A DNA stretch of 57,516 nucleotides, taken from contig PHDA01000017.1 of assembly GCA_002842465.1 (NCBI GenBank), positions 1 to 57,516 on the forward strand, in the 5' to 3' direction. The position numbers were made by a program, and so were the translations under genes. Source of the stretch: Bacteroidetes bacterium HGW-Bacteroidetes-7. GTDB taxonomy: Bacteria; Bacteroidota; Bacteroidia; Bacteroidales; UBA932. Below are positions 43,107 to 53,003 of this stretch, one piece after another. Position 1 is the first letter of the stretch. Each line of letters starts with the position of its first letter. The notes under the pieces are model-generated. The model saw nothing but the letters and a program-made list of their open reading frames with translations, did not search any database and had not been told where the DNA came from.

Positions 43107-46100
43107 TACGACTTTGCTGCTCCACAGCTCTGTTTATACTGCTGTTTATAACTTCTGCTTACAGCCAGGGAGCCACTACGGGAACTCTTGAAGGAAGGGT
43201 GACCCTAGAGGCTTCCGGGCCTGTGGCGGGGGTTTCTGTTATTGCAGTACACATGCCATCGGGTACTAGATATGCTGCAACTTCAAGGATCGACGGAACA
43301 TACTCAATCCCCGGGATGAGGGTTGGAGGGCCTTACAGAGTAACCATAAATTACCCGGGCTATTACAATGCTCAACCATCAGATTTGAAAATCACTGTTG
43401 GAAATACTACAAGATATGACTTTACAATCAGTGAAAAAGCGACCGAACTGCCTCCAGGTATTGTATGGGCAAGCCGGGGTGAATCGGGAACCATAATTAA
43501 CAACCGAGACATTGCTACACTGCCATCAATTTCAAAGTTAATAACAGATTACACCAGACTGGTTCCTCACTCAAGAGGGACATATTTTACCGGGAAAGAC
43601 AACAGAATGAATTCATTGACAATTGACGGCTCAATCTTTGGAAATTCATTCGGAATAGCAGGCGTGCCGGGAGAGAGAACAGGTGTTGCACCCATCTCTT
43701 TTGAAGCCATTGAGCAGGTTGGCATTGCAATAGCCTCGTCAGATGTGAGGTATTCCGGATATACCGGAGCAGCTATAAACATGGTAACAAAAAGCGGAAC
43801 GAATGACTTAAGGTCATCTGTTTATTACAGCTTAAGAAACGAATCCATGGTTGGTAAAAGAGCTGCAGCAGCATCCTTCAGTTCAGGCACTTTTCGGTTC
43901 AATATGGGAGGAGTCAATATTTCCGGTCCTATCATAAAGGATCGTCTCTTTTACTTTGCCGCATTAGAGGCAGAAGAGTACGTAAGGCCTGCAACTCTGT
44001 TTGTTGCCAATGACGGGACACAGAATGCAGGAGGCAACATTACAAGAGTTCATAAGCAGGATTTAATTCAGCTTAGATCGTTCTTAAAAGAAAATTTCGG
44101 TTACGAAACAGGAGAGTGGGAGGGTTATGATTTTACTACGGGAGCGCTAAGGTTCATAGCAAAGCTTGACTATAACCTAAATGACAGAAACAAAATAAGC
44201 ATTCGCTACAACCATCTTAACTCCTCTTCTGACCAATTCATTGCCAACTCAGATGCACTGGGATTCGGATACCGCAGAGGAACAATAAGTTCACTCAATT
44301 TCCAGAATTCAAACTATTCTCTGGTAGAAAACATAAGATCTGTGATTGGAGAGTGGAACAGCACAATAAGTGAAAAGTATGTCAACAACCTGATTGTAGG
44401 TTACAGGCACCATGACGAAAGCAGAAGAAATCCGGCCAAACTCTTTCCAATGGTAGATATTCTCAAAGACGGAGTAACCTATACTACTTTTGGTACTGAG
44501 CCATTTTCACCATATAACGGGCTTACTTACGGCACTTTTCAGCTACAGAATAATATCAATATCTACCTAAAAGGCCACAACTTACTGGCCGGTTTCAATC
44601 TGGAACGATTCACATCAAGTGACAGCTTCTTCCCGGCAGCTCAAAGTATCTATGTATACAATTCTCTGGATGAATTTTATGCAGACGCTAACGGTTACCT
44701 TGCCAACCCCGACAGAACAACATCAACGGTTAATCTCAGGAGATTCCAGTATCAATACTCCAATTTGCCGGGAGTTGAAAAGCCGGTTCAGGAGCTCAAA
44801 GTTTTGTACACAGGAGTCTATCTTCAGGATAAGTGGACTGTTTCGCCAAAAATAAAGCTGACCTTTGGTCTTAGATTGGATATCCCATTCTTTGAAAAGA
44901 CAGGCTTCAAAAATCAGGAGGCAGAGCAGTTTACCTTTCGCGATGAAAATGGTGAAGATGTTAAATTCGCCACAGACAAACTTCCTGGTCCCAATCCTCT
45001 TTTCTCTCCAAGAGTGGGAGCTGAGTGGGATATTTTTGGGGATGACTCGTTTAAGATAAGAGGAGGTAGCGGAATATTTACAGGTCAACCTCCGTATGTG
45101 CTTATATCCAATCAAATAGGCAATAACGGAATACTTACGGGATTCGAGTGGCTGGACGGCACATCTGCCTTTCCGCTTTACAGCAGACCCTTTAGCCCGG
45201 GAACAGACAGGTATAAACCTTCTAATGTAAGCGGTGCTCCGGCTCCAAGGTACAGTCTGGCGCTGACAGATCCTGAATTTAAATTCCCTCAGATTTTCAG
45301 AAACAACATTGCATTAACAGGCCGGCTTCCCCTTGACATTGTAGCCAATATTGAATTCATATTTGATAAGGAGATAAACGGAATGACCAACATTAATGTG
45401 AATCTTCCTGCAGCAAACAGCACATTCAAAGGGCCGGACAACAGAGCCCGCTATACTGCAGGCAGCAGAATCCATTCAAAAATATCAAACGCAATTCTTC
45501 TTAAAAACAGTAAAGAGGGGTACTCCCGGAATTTTGCCTTAACTCTTGAGAAAAGCGTAAATGAACTCTATTTCTGGAAAACCGGCTACTCATACGGGCA
45601 GACCAAAAATCTGATGGACATAGGCACAGTTGCATACAGCACCTGGAGTTCTAACCCTCACCACTCAGACCCTAACAACCCACGATCCGGAATTTCGTTG
45701 TACTCCCCCGGCCACAGATATTTTGCAGCTCTATCGATGTTAGTTAAGAACTTTAAATTTGGTCCTGCCATGTTCTCTCTTTTCTTTGATTCATACACAG
45801 GAGGGCGTCAGAGCTATATTGTAGCAGGGGACCTTAACGGAGATGGTGCAAACAGCAATGATCTAATTTATGTACCTAAAGATCAGTCAGAGATGGATTT
45901 TGCACAATATACTTCCGGAAACCGTACCTACACCATCGCCGAACAGAAAGTAGCCTGGGATTACTACATCTCTCAGGATAAATACCTTAGCAAACGTCGT
46001 GGTTTGTATGCCGAGAGAAACGGAGTAACATTACCAATGATATCACGTATTGATATGAGCCTTTCCCAGCAGTTAAAATTACCTATATTTGGCAAAGAGA

Positions 46101-46348
46101 ACAGAATCACTGCAAGAGTTGATATACTGAATTTTACCAACCTGATTAACCGCAACTGGGGAGTGAGCAAGACCCTGATAACCACCCAGCCGCTCATACT
46201 TAACGGAATGGTAGCACATGATGGTGGAGTTAAGCCGGTTTACACCCTTAGGGCAGTTAATAACCAGTTGATTAACAAATCACTAATCACCACCGCCACC
46301 ATCAACGACGTCTTCCGCCTTCAGTTTTCTATAAGGTGGGATCTTTAA
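43103..46348 (+). CDS. Oar-like TonB-dependent outer-membrane receptor
   Basis: 1081 residues. The signal peptide ends near residue 24 (TSAYSQ), followed by a CarboxypepD_reg domain about 28-110 (GTLEGRVTLEASGPVAGVSVIAV, YSIPGMRVGGPYRVTI), a plug-like region about 115-240 (LTIDGSIFGNSFGI, EAIEQVGIAIASSDVRYSGYTGAAINMVTKSGTN) and a large barrel ending RLQFSIRWDL. The TKSGTN and Oar-type layout differ from SusC. It overlaps the binding-protein gene as ATGA, so it is the last gene of the operon and would bring the substrate across the outer membrane for the ABC importer. It converges on the M16 gene. Confidence 0.92.
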   Translation: MIRLCCSTALFILLFITSAYSQGATTGTLEGRVTLEASGPVAGVSVIAVHMPSGTRYAATSRIDGTYSIPGMRVGGPYRVTINYPGYYNAQPSDLKITVGNTTRYDFTISEKATELPPGIVWASRGESGTIINNRDIATLPSISKLITDYTRLVPHSRGTYFTGKDNRMNSLTIDGSIFGNSFGIAGVPGERTGVAPISFEAIEQVGIAIASSDVRYSGYTGAAINMVTKSGTNDLRSSVYYSLRNESMVGKRAAAASFSSGTFRFNMGGVNISGPIIKDRLFYFAALEAEEYVRPATLFVANDGTQNAGGNITRVHKQDLIQLRSFLKENFGYETGEWEGYDFTTGALRFIAKLDYNLNDRNKISIRYNHLNSSSDQFIANSDALGFGYRRGTISSLNFQNSNYSLVENIRSVIGEWNSTISEKYVNNLIVGYRHHDESRRNPAKLFPMVDILKDGVTYTTFGTEPFSPYNGLTYGTFQLQNNINIYLKGHNLLAGFNLERFTSSDSFFPAAQSIYVYNSLDEFYADANGYLANPDRTTSTVNLRRFQYQYSNLPGVEKPVQELKVLYTGVYLQDKWTVSPKIKLTFGLRLDIPFFEKTGFKNQEAEQFTFRDENGEDVKFATDKLPGPNPLFSPRVGAEWDIFGDDSFKIRGGSGIFTGQPPYVLISNQIGNNGILTGFEWLDGTSAFPLYSRPFSPGTDRYKPSNVSGAPAPRYSLALTDPEFKFPQIFRNNIALTGRLPLDIVANIEFIFDKEINGMTNINVNLPAANSTFKGPDNRARYTAGSRIHSKISNAILLKNSKEGYSRNFALTLEKSVNELYFWKTGYSYGQTKNLMDIGTVAYSTWSSNPHHSDPNNPRSGISLYSPGHRYFAALSMLVKNFKFGPAMFSLFFDSYTGGRQSYIVAGDLNGDGANSNDLIYVPKDQSEMDFAQYTSGNRTYTIAEQKVAWDYYISQDKYLSKRRGLYAERNGVTLPMISRIDMSLSQQLKLPIFGKENRITARVDILNFTNLINRNWGVSKTLITTQPLILNGMVAHDGGVKPVYTLRAVNNQLINKSLITTATINDVFRLQFSIRWDL

Positions 46349-46359
46349 TGTACTCCTGC

Positions 46360-47799
46360 TTAGTAGATCCTTTTCCCGTCAGAGGTGTAGTATTCAACTG
46401 CTCCGTATTTCTCCAGAGTACCTTTTATATCTTCTACCTTACCCTCAATAAAAACCAAACATTCGTATGGCTTTATATATTTTTGGGAAGCTTTCCTTAC
46501 ATCCTCTGCTGTAATGGATTGTAATTTATTAGGATAAGTTTCCAGATAATCGTCCGGAAGGTTGTATTTGTCTTTTACCATTCCAAATCCGATTATTGCA
46601 GGAGAGTTAATATTAGACATTGAGAGGGAGAAGTCGCCTAAAAGTCCATTCTTTGCCATCTTTAGTACTTCATCCGATACCAGCTCGTTTCTCATTCTTA
46701 ACATTTCGAAAAATATGTTCTCCAGAGCATAGGCAGTCTCTTCATTTCTTACCATTGTTGTGCTGGTGCAGTTTCCGCCGGTTATATTATTGGAAAGAAA
46801 GTTTTTTGCACCATAACTTAATCCTTTATCCAGTCGAATATTCTTATTAAGATTTGAGAGATATCCATCACCATAGATTTGATTCATCACCATTAGAAGT
46901 GGCTCGTTATCTCCATAGGGGAATGCATCTCCAAGTGGCCATTTTACAGAAATTTTTGACTGTACGGCGTCGGGTTTGTCAACTACATAAATTTTACGTG
47001 TTTGAGGAAAATTAAATGAGTAAGTATTAGTAAAATGCTCTTGAAAGCGTTGACCACTCTTCCACTCCTTAAGGTAGCCGGTTAATAAATTATTAGCCTC
47101 TTCAATAGTGAAATCACCTGAAATTATACAGTAGCTGTTATCCGCATTTATATATTTATTGAAGTAGGATATTACAGAAGCTTTTGTAATTGTGTCGTAT
47201 ACTTCAGCTCTCTCTTCTATTCTGGGAGGTGAAGTCTCTTTATAAAATGTGAGTGAATCCTCAAGAGTAGCCATAAAATTCCGAGTCAGCTCCTTTTTTG
47301 GTCTCTTCTCTGAATCCCTTATTCTGGAGGCACTCTTTTGAGCAAAATCCCTTACAAGTTCATCACTGATTTTTGGAGCAGTGATGTATGAAACCATAAT
47401 GGTCAGCATTGTCTCAAGCTGACTCTTCATTCCTGCACAAGAAACTCCGTTAACTGAACCCCCGACAGATGAAGCATAGAAGTCTGTTATTGCTTTAATT
47501 GTGTCTGAATCATATTTCAATGTCCCTTTTGATAATATATCAGCAAGAATCTTTCTTGCCTCCGGCTCTCTCTCTTCAGGAATAAGTGGCACTCCAAAAT
47601 CTATTGAAATTCTGAATTTTGGGTATCCTGTCTTCTTTATAAGAAAGACCTTCATGTTGTTGTCGGCAGTAAAAGAGTGGAATTCACCTATTTTAATTGG
47701 TTTTGCTTCAGATGGTTCCGGTTTTAAATCGGGATTAATCTGAGCATTAAGTGAACCAAAACTTATTATAAAAGCTATTAATATTATTACTCTGTTCAT
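46360..47799 (-). CDS. M16-family peptidase homologue without zinc motif (beta-type subunit)
   Basis: Exported protein of 479 residues (signal peptide about 1-19, SLNAQ). It has the two-domain pitrilysin/MPP layout (MKVFLIKKTGYPKFRISIDFGVP, YFNKYINADNSYCIISGDF, YGDGYLSNLNKNIRLDKGLSYGA with the R-Y-type loop). The HxxEH zinc site is missing where it should follow the first strand (EEREPEARKILADILSKGT), so it should be the non-catalytic partner of the M16 enzyme encoded 4 bases upstream. Such pairs work as heterodimers in the periplasm. Confidence 0.9.
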   Translation of the reverse strand: MNRVIILIAFIISFGSLNAQINPDLKPEPSEAKPIKIGEFHSFTADNNMKVFLIKKTGYPKFRISIDFGVPLIPEEREPEARKILADILSKGTLKYDSDTIKAITDFYASSVGGSVNGVSCAGMKSQLETMLTIMVSYITAPKISDELVRDFAQKSASRIRDSEKRPKKELTRNFMATLEDSLTFYKETSPPRIEERAEVYDTITKASVISYFNKYINADNSYCIISGDFTIEEANNLLTGYLKEWKSGQRFQEHFTNTYSFNFPQTRKIYVVDKPDAVQSKISVKWPLGDAFPYGDNEPLLMVMNQIYGDGYLSNLNKNIRLDKGLSYGAKNFLSNNITGGNCTSTTMVRNEETAYALENIFFEMLRMRNELVSDEVLKMAKNGLLGDFSLSMSNINSPAIIGFGMVKDKYNLPDDYLETYPNKLQSITAEDVRKASQKYIKPYECLVFIEGKVEDIKGTLEKYGAVEYYTSDGKRIY

Positions 47800-47803
47800 C
47801 TTG

Positions 47804-49123
47804 CTATTTTTTTGGATAGATAAGTAGTATTTTACGATTGTCAGGAGTGAAATACTTTTTGGTTACCTTCATTATATCTTCGTTTGTAATCGCTTTAACT
47901 GAAGGAATCAAATTATTTACCCTTTGTGTGGTTCCCCATTCTAAATAGCTGATTGCAAGCATATCTGCAAGAAAGGCCATGTCGTAAAACATATCTGTAT
48001 AGCCACTCTGGTAAGAGTGTTTTAACTGGGATAACCTCTTTTCATCCAGCCCGTTATTTGCAAGATTGTTTAGTTGGTTCTGGATTGTTTCGACTACATA
48101 GTCATACTTAAGTGTATCCTTGTACGAACTTCTAAACCACATATTTCCCGCCATTTCATATAACTCTTTGGATGAGGCAACTTTCAATATTCCAGGATGG
48201 TTTTTAGTTATTTCGTTTAATGGATTGCTGCCTGTAAAAGTGAGATGAGAATTTATAAAGTCAAGCACAACGGCATCTTGGTGGGTCTCAGGAACTGCTT
48301 TATATGAGATCACTATATGAGGATCTTTTATTCCCTTTATAGAATCACGGATTATGCGGCTCTCAGATGTAGCTGAAATATACTGAGGATGAATTACACT
48401 CTTCCCTTTGGGGATTCTCTCAAAGTACGCCTTAATATATTTTTTGGCCTCTGCTATATCTACATCTCCTGTTATGACAAGGCAAGCGTTGTTTGGAATG
48501 TAATACCTATCAAAAAAATCTTTAAAATCATCCAGAGAAGCTGCATCGAGATGCTCCATTGAACCAATTACCGGCCATCTGTAAGAGTAATTTTCATGAT
48601 CGATGGCCTGCATTTTCTCCGGGATTCTACCCAACGGATTAACATCATATCTTTGGCGGCTCTCCTCTTTTACAACCTCTCTTTCTCTTGCAATTACCTT
48701 TTCTGAAATTACCGGATGAAGCATTCGCTCGGATTCAATCCATAATCCAAGATTTAGCTGGTGAGAAGGTAAAATAGTGTAGTAGTACGTTCTGTCTGCA
48801 GATGTATTTGCATTACTATACCCGCCTGCCTCTCTCAGGTAATATTCTAACTCTCCTTCAGGAATGTTTTTTGTGCCGTTAAAGAGCAGATGTTCAAAAA
48901 GATGTGCAAACCCCGTTCTGTCCGGGCGCTCATTTTTACTCCCCACATGATACATAACTCCAACATTGACGATTGGCGAGGTATTGTCCTGATAAATAAT
49001 AACATGAAGACCATTTTTGAGGTTATACTCAACAGTCTTAATTGTGGGGGAGACCTCACCTTGGGCAAAGATTCCGGTAAAACTTAAAAGTGTAATAATT
49101 AAAAAGCAGGCTCTTTTCATCAT
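47804..49123 (-). CDS. M16-family zinc peptidase, catalytic subunit
   Basis: 439 residues from ATG 49123 (or the adjacent ATG at 49120); the frame runs on to 49213 but would overlap the upstream ChaN gene and lacks a signal peptide there. MKRACFLIITLLSFTGIFAQ is a good signal peptide. The inverted zinc motif HLFEH is in FAHLFEHLLFNGT, with the downstream Glu in AREREVVKEESR. The second domain includes YYIPNNACLVITGDVD. It is expected to cleave short peptides in the periplasm as a dimer with the product of the next gene. Confidence 0.92.
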   Translation of the reverse strand: MMKRACFLIITLLSFTGIFAQGEVSPTIKTVEYNLKNGLHVIIYQDNTSPIVNVGVMYHVGSKNERPDRTGFAHLFEHLLFNGTKNIPEGELEYYLREAGGYSNANTSADRTYYYTILPSHQLNLGLWIESERMLHPVISEKVIAREREVVKEESRQRYDVNPLGRIPEKMQAIDHENYSYRWPVIGSMEHLDAASLDDFKDFFDRYYIPNNACLVITGDVDIAEAKKYIKAYFERIPKGKSVIHPQYISATSESRIIRDSIKGIKDPHIVISYKAVPETHQDAVVLDFINSHLTFTGSNPLNEITKNHPGILKVASSKELYEMAGNMWFRSSYKDTLKYDYVVETIQNQLNNLANNGLDEKRLSQLKHSYQSGYTDMFYDMAFLADMLAISYLEWGTTQRVNNLIPSVKAITNEDIMKVTKKYFTPDNRKILLIYPKK

Positions 49124-49130
49124 AGATGTT

Positions 49131-50108
49131 TTAAAAAGGTTTTGATATGTATGTAACAGCCATATCGTTTGGAACAACAATATTGAAATTTGCCCTGCTA
49201 TTCTTCTTGTCAAAGTTCATTACCGAAGATTGTTTTATGATTGATATGGTCTTTACGTTGATATCCGGATTATAATATTTGAGGTAATAAACAATAGAGT
49301 CATGAAAAGCAGAGTGGTACTCTCCGTTGAAATGGTAAAAAAACATTCCGGGTTTCCAGTTTTTTAGTATAAAATAGGCCATTGTAGCATCTTTAATTGC
49401 TTGGGCTTTAACTAAATTAGATGGCTTGCTCCCGTGCATGGCACTCGAAGAGCTTTTGCTCTCCTGCTGTTGTTTCATCTCAAACTCTTCGTCAGTCGGG
49501 AAGATTTTGGCCATATTTTTATATGCAGGTTGAGTAAGGTCAAAATGAATCGGAAGTGGCGGGAAGTAGCTTTTTGCCTGATCAGATAATGAGTCAAGAT
49601 ACTCAACCCCTTTTTGAAATACAATTCTCGCATATCTTCTAGGAATATTTGTACAGATAAACGGCAGATTTTTTGATTTCACATACTGAAGTATTGGTTG
49701 ATAATCTGTGGCAAAATTCGGCCAAAGTTTGCTGCTCTCTGTATATGACTTTCCGTCCACAAGATTATAAACCAGCATTTCATCCATTATCAGCTGATTG
49801 TCACTTTCCCACATCTCTGCTCCCACGATAAGTTTGTCTCCTTTTATTGAATGGAAAGATTTAAGCAGACTTAGTTCCATCCAGTGTGAGATGGGATCGT
49901 CGTGAAGTTCACCAAACAGCATAATGTCAGCAGTTATGACACTGTTTACCATTTGTGAATAGGTCACCCTCTCCCCCTGATTATTGTAAATAACATATGC
50001 AGGAAAGTCATTATTGTATGTCTCTGTTTTAGTCTCCCCTTTTTTATTGCCTTGGGCATAAAGTGCAATAGAAGATAATATCAGCAGAAGTGTAAGTATT
50101 TTTTTCAT
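49131..50108 (-). CDS. ChaN-family lipoprotein-like protein
   Basis: 325 residues with a signal peptide of about 18 residues (IALYAQ; no lipobox Cys). Two family motifs are seen: IMLFGELHDDPISHWMEL near the N terminus (GExH) and HFNGEYHSAFHDSIVYYL near the C terminus (GxxH). The ChaN/EreA/TIKI-like fold includes haem-binding ChaN of Campylobacter and metal-dependent hydrolases. It lies between an outer-membrane protein gene and the two M16 genes, suggesting a role in haem, metal or peptide acquisition. Confidence 0.82.
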   Translation of the reverse strand: MKKILTLLLILSSIALYAQGNKKGETKTETYNNDFPAYVIYNNQGERVTYSQMVNSVITADIMLFGELHDDPISHWMELSLLKSFHSIKGDKLIVGAEMWESDNQLIMDEMLVYNLVDGKSYTESSKLWPNFATDYQPILQYVKSKNLPFICTNIPRRYARIVFQKGVEYLDSLSDQAKSYFPPLPIHFDLTQPAYKNMAKIFPTDEEFEMKQQQESKSSSSAMHGSKPSNLVKAQAIKDATMAYFILKNWKPGMFFYHFNGEYHSAFHDSIVYYLKYYNPDINVKTISIIKQSSVMNFDKKNSRANFNIVVPNDMAVTYISKPF

Positions 50109-50123
50109 ATAGAGGTTAATAAG

Positions 50124-51683
50124 TTAGAAATTAAAACAAAGCGATAATGACATAATATAATAGTTGTCATTTAATGTAAATGTAGATTGGTTCTCGTAAT
50201 TGTTAATCGAGACCGGCTTAAGAAAGGCACCGGAAAGGGATATATCCAGCCTGTATCCCCCGGCAATATCAAATTCCGAACTTACCCTTGCTCCGGCCCT
50301 GTAAAAGTCGGATGTATGATATGCAAAAGCAGGAACTGCAATTTCTGTGTTGAAAAAGTTGCTGGCCGCAGCCATTGGATTGTGATTTCCTGAGAGATTC
50401 ATTTTATATGAAAAATGTCCTCCAAAAATAAAGTTAACATCTCTTTTTTTTCCTGTTATTACATCTGCAGAGAGTGTCCCTTCAATATTTGTATATTCTG
50501 AAATATGGCCGTAGTTATAATCATTTTGGCTTGAGTTATCCAACTTCAGTCTTGCAGAGAGCTGCCTTAATACAGAGTTACTCCTGATATATGAAACTTC
50601 AAGGTCTGCAGTAATAGAAAAGAACTGATAATTATCCTGATAAGCATCCGAACTCTCTTTGTAAACAGCTCCGTCTCCAAGTATGTTTTTAACATCAAAA
50701 TTTGTAACATAGCTCCCGTTAGAAGTCTTACTTCTGTGCCGCAATGCAAGATCATGAGAAAAATAACTATATCTGGATATCTCCTCTTTTCTGTTGTTTA
50801 ATGTGGATACGGATTTCAGTAACCACTCTTCGCTACCGTAATCCATCGTATATATTGCATCTAATGAGCTATTCTTATATAATTTACGATAAGAGATAAA
50901 AGCACCATAACGAGAATCAATCATTCTCATCTGGGAAGGTGAATTGTCCCAGGTTCCAAGACCTTGGTTAAAGAACAGATGGTACTTTTCAGGCTCTGTT
51001 CCGTGCTGGTATTTATTCGAAATATCTGGTTCGTTTTTTAACCTTTGGTATAAAAGGCCTATGGAGATGTAGTTCTTGTCATCTAAATTCATGGAAAGAG
51101 AAGGAAGAACCTGAATTTTTAGTGTAGTATTTTCATTTCTGCTGTCAAATGTCCGAAAATGGAGATCCCCCAAATATTTCAAACCAACTCCGGCACTTAA
51201 CCTACCGGAGATGTTTTTTTGTGCAGCAACATTGAAATCATAAGACTGACTTTTCCAGGTTCCCTCCTGTTGTATCATGTAATAATATGGAGACCCGTTG
51301 GTGGGCAGGTAATAAGACATATTCCACTTACCTGTCTCTGCATTGCCGTTTGTATATGCAACAGAGCCAAAGAATCTCCACCCATTTGCAGGCAGACTTT
51401 TTATAGACTCCGACCTGATTTCAAACAGATTTTTTGAGAAGAACAATTGAGGATGTGTATAATCTCCTTTGGAAGATGAAAATCCTGTTGAGATAAGTGC
51501 ATAGTCTCCTTTTTCCCAGACAGAGAGAAGAGAGGGTACTTTATCAAAGATCAGATGATACTCTTCTCTCTGTAAAGAACGATCAACAATATCTGAAACT
51601 CTTGTAGTATCTGAATTGCCTGCAAAACAACTACCAAAAGAGAGGAAAATAATGCCAATAATACTTAATTGCTTCTTCATCAT
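50124..51683 (-). CDS. Outer-membrane beta-barrel protein, DUF6850-like
   Basis: 519 residues. Signal peptide about 1-21 (GSCFAG), then alternating aromatic/polar strands throughout (SAGVGLKYLGDL, YISIGLLYQRL, SRYGAFISYRKL) and a C-terminal YYIMSLSLCFNF, the usual barrel-ending strand with terminal Phe. It resembles the proteins annotated as DUF6850 that accompany DUF4876 and TonB receptors in Bacteroidota. No enzymatic motif. Probably works with the receptor three genes upstream. Confidence 0.7.
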   Translation of the reverse strand: MMKKQLSIIGIIFLSFGSCFAGNSDTTRVSDIVDRSLQREEYHLIFDKVPSLLSVWEKGDYALISTGFSSSKGDYTHPQLFFSKNLFEIRSESIKSLPANGWRFFGSVAYTNGNAETGKWNMSYYLPTNGSPYYYMIQQEGTWKSQSYDFNVAAQKNISGRLSAGVGLKYLGDLHFRTFDSRNENTTLKIQVLPSLSMNLDDKNYISIGLLYQRLKNEPDISNKYQHGTEPEKYHLFFNQGLGTWDNSPSQMRMIDSRYGAFISYRKLYKNSSLDAIYTMDYGSEEWLLKSVSTLNNRKEEISRYSYFSHDLALRHRSKTSNGSYVTNFDVKNILGDGAVYKESSDAYQDNYQFFSITADLEVSYIRSNSVLRQLSARLKLDNSSQNDYNYGHISEYTNIEGTLSADVITGKKRDVNFIFGGHFSYKMNLSGNHNPMAAASNFFNTEIAVPAFAYHTSDFYRAGARVSSEFDIAGGYRLDISLSGAFLKPVSINNYENQSTFTLNDNYYIMSLSLCFNF

Positions 51684-51704
51684 AATTATAATCTGAGAAT
51701 TGGA

Positions 51705-52955
51705 CTATTTTATATTATAAGAGTGAGGAGTTGCAGGAGCTACAACTTCAAAGTCACTAGAGGAGTTGTTTGAATCTTGAAGTACCTTTCTGCCAGAAGC
51801 TAATGTTTTGGCTACTTTTCGTCTAAGACTTTTTCCTGTATAGTTTGCACTGCCATTCTCCTGAGCGTATGTAAAACCAGCATCAATTACTGTTGGAAGG
51901 CGTTTAAATGCCGCAGAGCTGCTCTTTGCCAAAATATCAACTCCGTCAATAATTTCGCTTACAGGTATTTTCATATAGTAAACCTCTGAAGTTGTGATTG
52001 TCGGGTCTTTGATTGTCTCAGTAAATACAGGTCCTGACTTAACAAGAGCGATTGATGCGTAGTCATCCATATTGAAGAACCCGTTGTTCTGAATATTTAA
52101 ATAGATACAATTCATGTTGGGAACATTTGGATTATCCACATCAAAGAATGAATTTCCTGTTCTGCCAAGTGATTGCAACCAAGTAATTGCATATGTATCA
52201 AATTGAGCTTTTGAATTATCAACAGTAAGAGCTAGAGGTTTTTGTTCTTTATAGTTAATCGCATTAATTGCAACTACTGCTCCCATTCCTGGCTCTAATG
52301 GGTATTGTGTTCCTGTTCCCGGGAACTGCAGGATCTTTGAGGCGTAAACAAAGCTTGTAAGAGGTAGTCCAAGAGGTACATCATTTGCACCTTGTCCGGC
52401 TTTTGTAGGAGATAGATAGGCAATATAAAGTTTGTCAAGATATTGGATTTCATCGGAGTTGTTAAAAATCTCAAAAAACTGATCTTTGAACATTATAGCA
52501 TAACCGTCATTGGCAGCTCCCAGAGAATAAACCTCTTTTATAACAAGATCTCCTCCTGCTTTTCCGTCAAGCGTTAGGGTCTGCTTGCTGGTTTGCAAAG
52601 GCATCACAGCAATGTTCTGCAAATTTGCATTTATTGTAAGTGCCTTGCTGAACCCTGTGTAGTTGAAGGCAACTTCAGCAGTTAGTTCCTTGCTTGCAGA
52701 TATATTGTAAGTTGATGGGGCCAAATCTTCAAATAATGCTACTCCTGCAGGATTTGTAAGGACAGTTTTTTTGGTATTGTCAACGGTGTTTGTAATCTCA
52801 ACAGGAATATTGCTGACTGACACCCCGTTGAATGCAGCAGATGTAGCTAATGTAACCTCAATGACTGAGAGCTCCGGAGCTTTCTTTTCGCAAGCAGAGA
52901 TCATTATGACAGTCACAAGCGCAGTAATGATCAGACTAAGATTGATTTTTTTCAT
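51705..52955 (-). CDS. DUF4876-like lipoprotein
   Basis: 416 residues with a lipobox MISAC (Cys22) followed by EKKAPELSVIEVTL. The N-terminal 130 residues look like an Ig or transthyretin-like domain (VSVSNIPVEITNT, GVALFEDLAPSTYNISAS). The middle (GGDLVIKEVYSLGAANDGYAIMFKDQFFEIFNNSDEIQYLDKLYIAYL) resembles a lamin-tail-like beta-sandwich. It fits the DUF4876 family, which is found next to TonB receptors. Likely a surface lipoprotein; ligand unknown. Confidence 0.72.
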   Translation of the reverse strand: MKKINLSLIITALVTVIMISACEKKAPELSVIEVTLATSAAFNGVSVSNIPVEITNTVDNTKKTVLTNPAGVALFEDLAPSTYNISASKELTAEVAFNYTGFSKALTINANLQNIAVMPLQTSKQTLTLDGKAGGDLVIKEVYSLGAANDGYAIMFKDQFFEIFNNSDEIQYLDKLYIAYLSPTKAGQGANDVPLGLPLTSFVYASKILQFPGTGTQYPLEPGMGAVVAINAINYKEQKPLALTVDNSKAQFDTYAITWLQSLGRTGNSFFDVDNPNVPNMNCIYLNIQNNGFFNMDDYASIALVKSGPVFTETIKDPTITTSEVYYMKIPVSEIIDGVDILAKSSSAAFKRLPTVIDAGFTYAQENGSANYTGKSLRRKVAKTLASGRKVLQDSNNSSSDFEVVAPATPHSYNIK

Positions 52956-53003
52956 GATTAAATAATTAGTTTATTGATTTAAATAGGTTAATTTTCTGAG
53001 CTA

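Noticed and set aside
46360-47799. The second M16 gene as an active protease or a pseudogene
   Set aside because: The zinc motif is missing but the frame is intact at full length and lies beside a catalytic M16 gene, which is the normal form of M16 heterodimers, so it is called a non-catalytic subunit.
49124-49213. Longer start for the catalytic M16 peptidase
   Set aside because: It would overlap the end of the ChaN-like gene and place a non-signal sequence before a perfect signal peptide that starts at 49123 or 49120.
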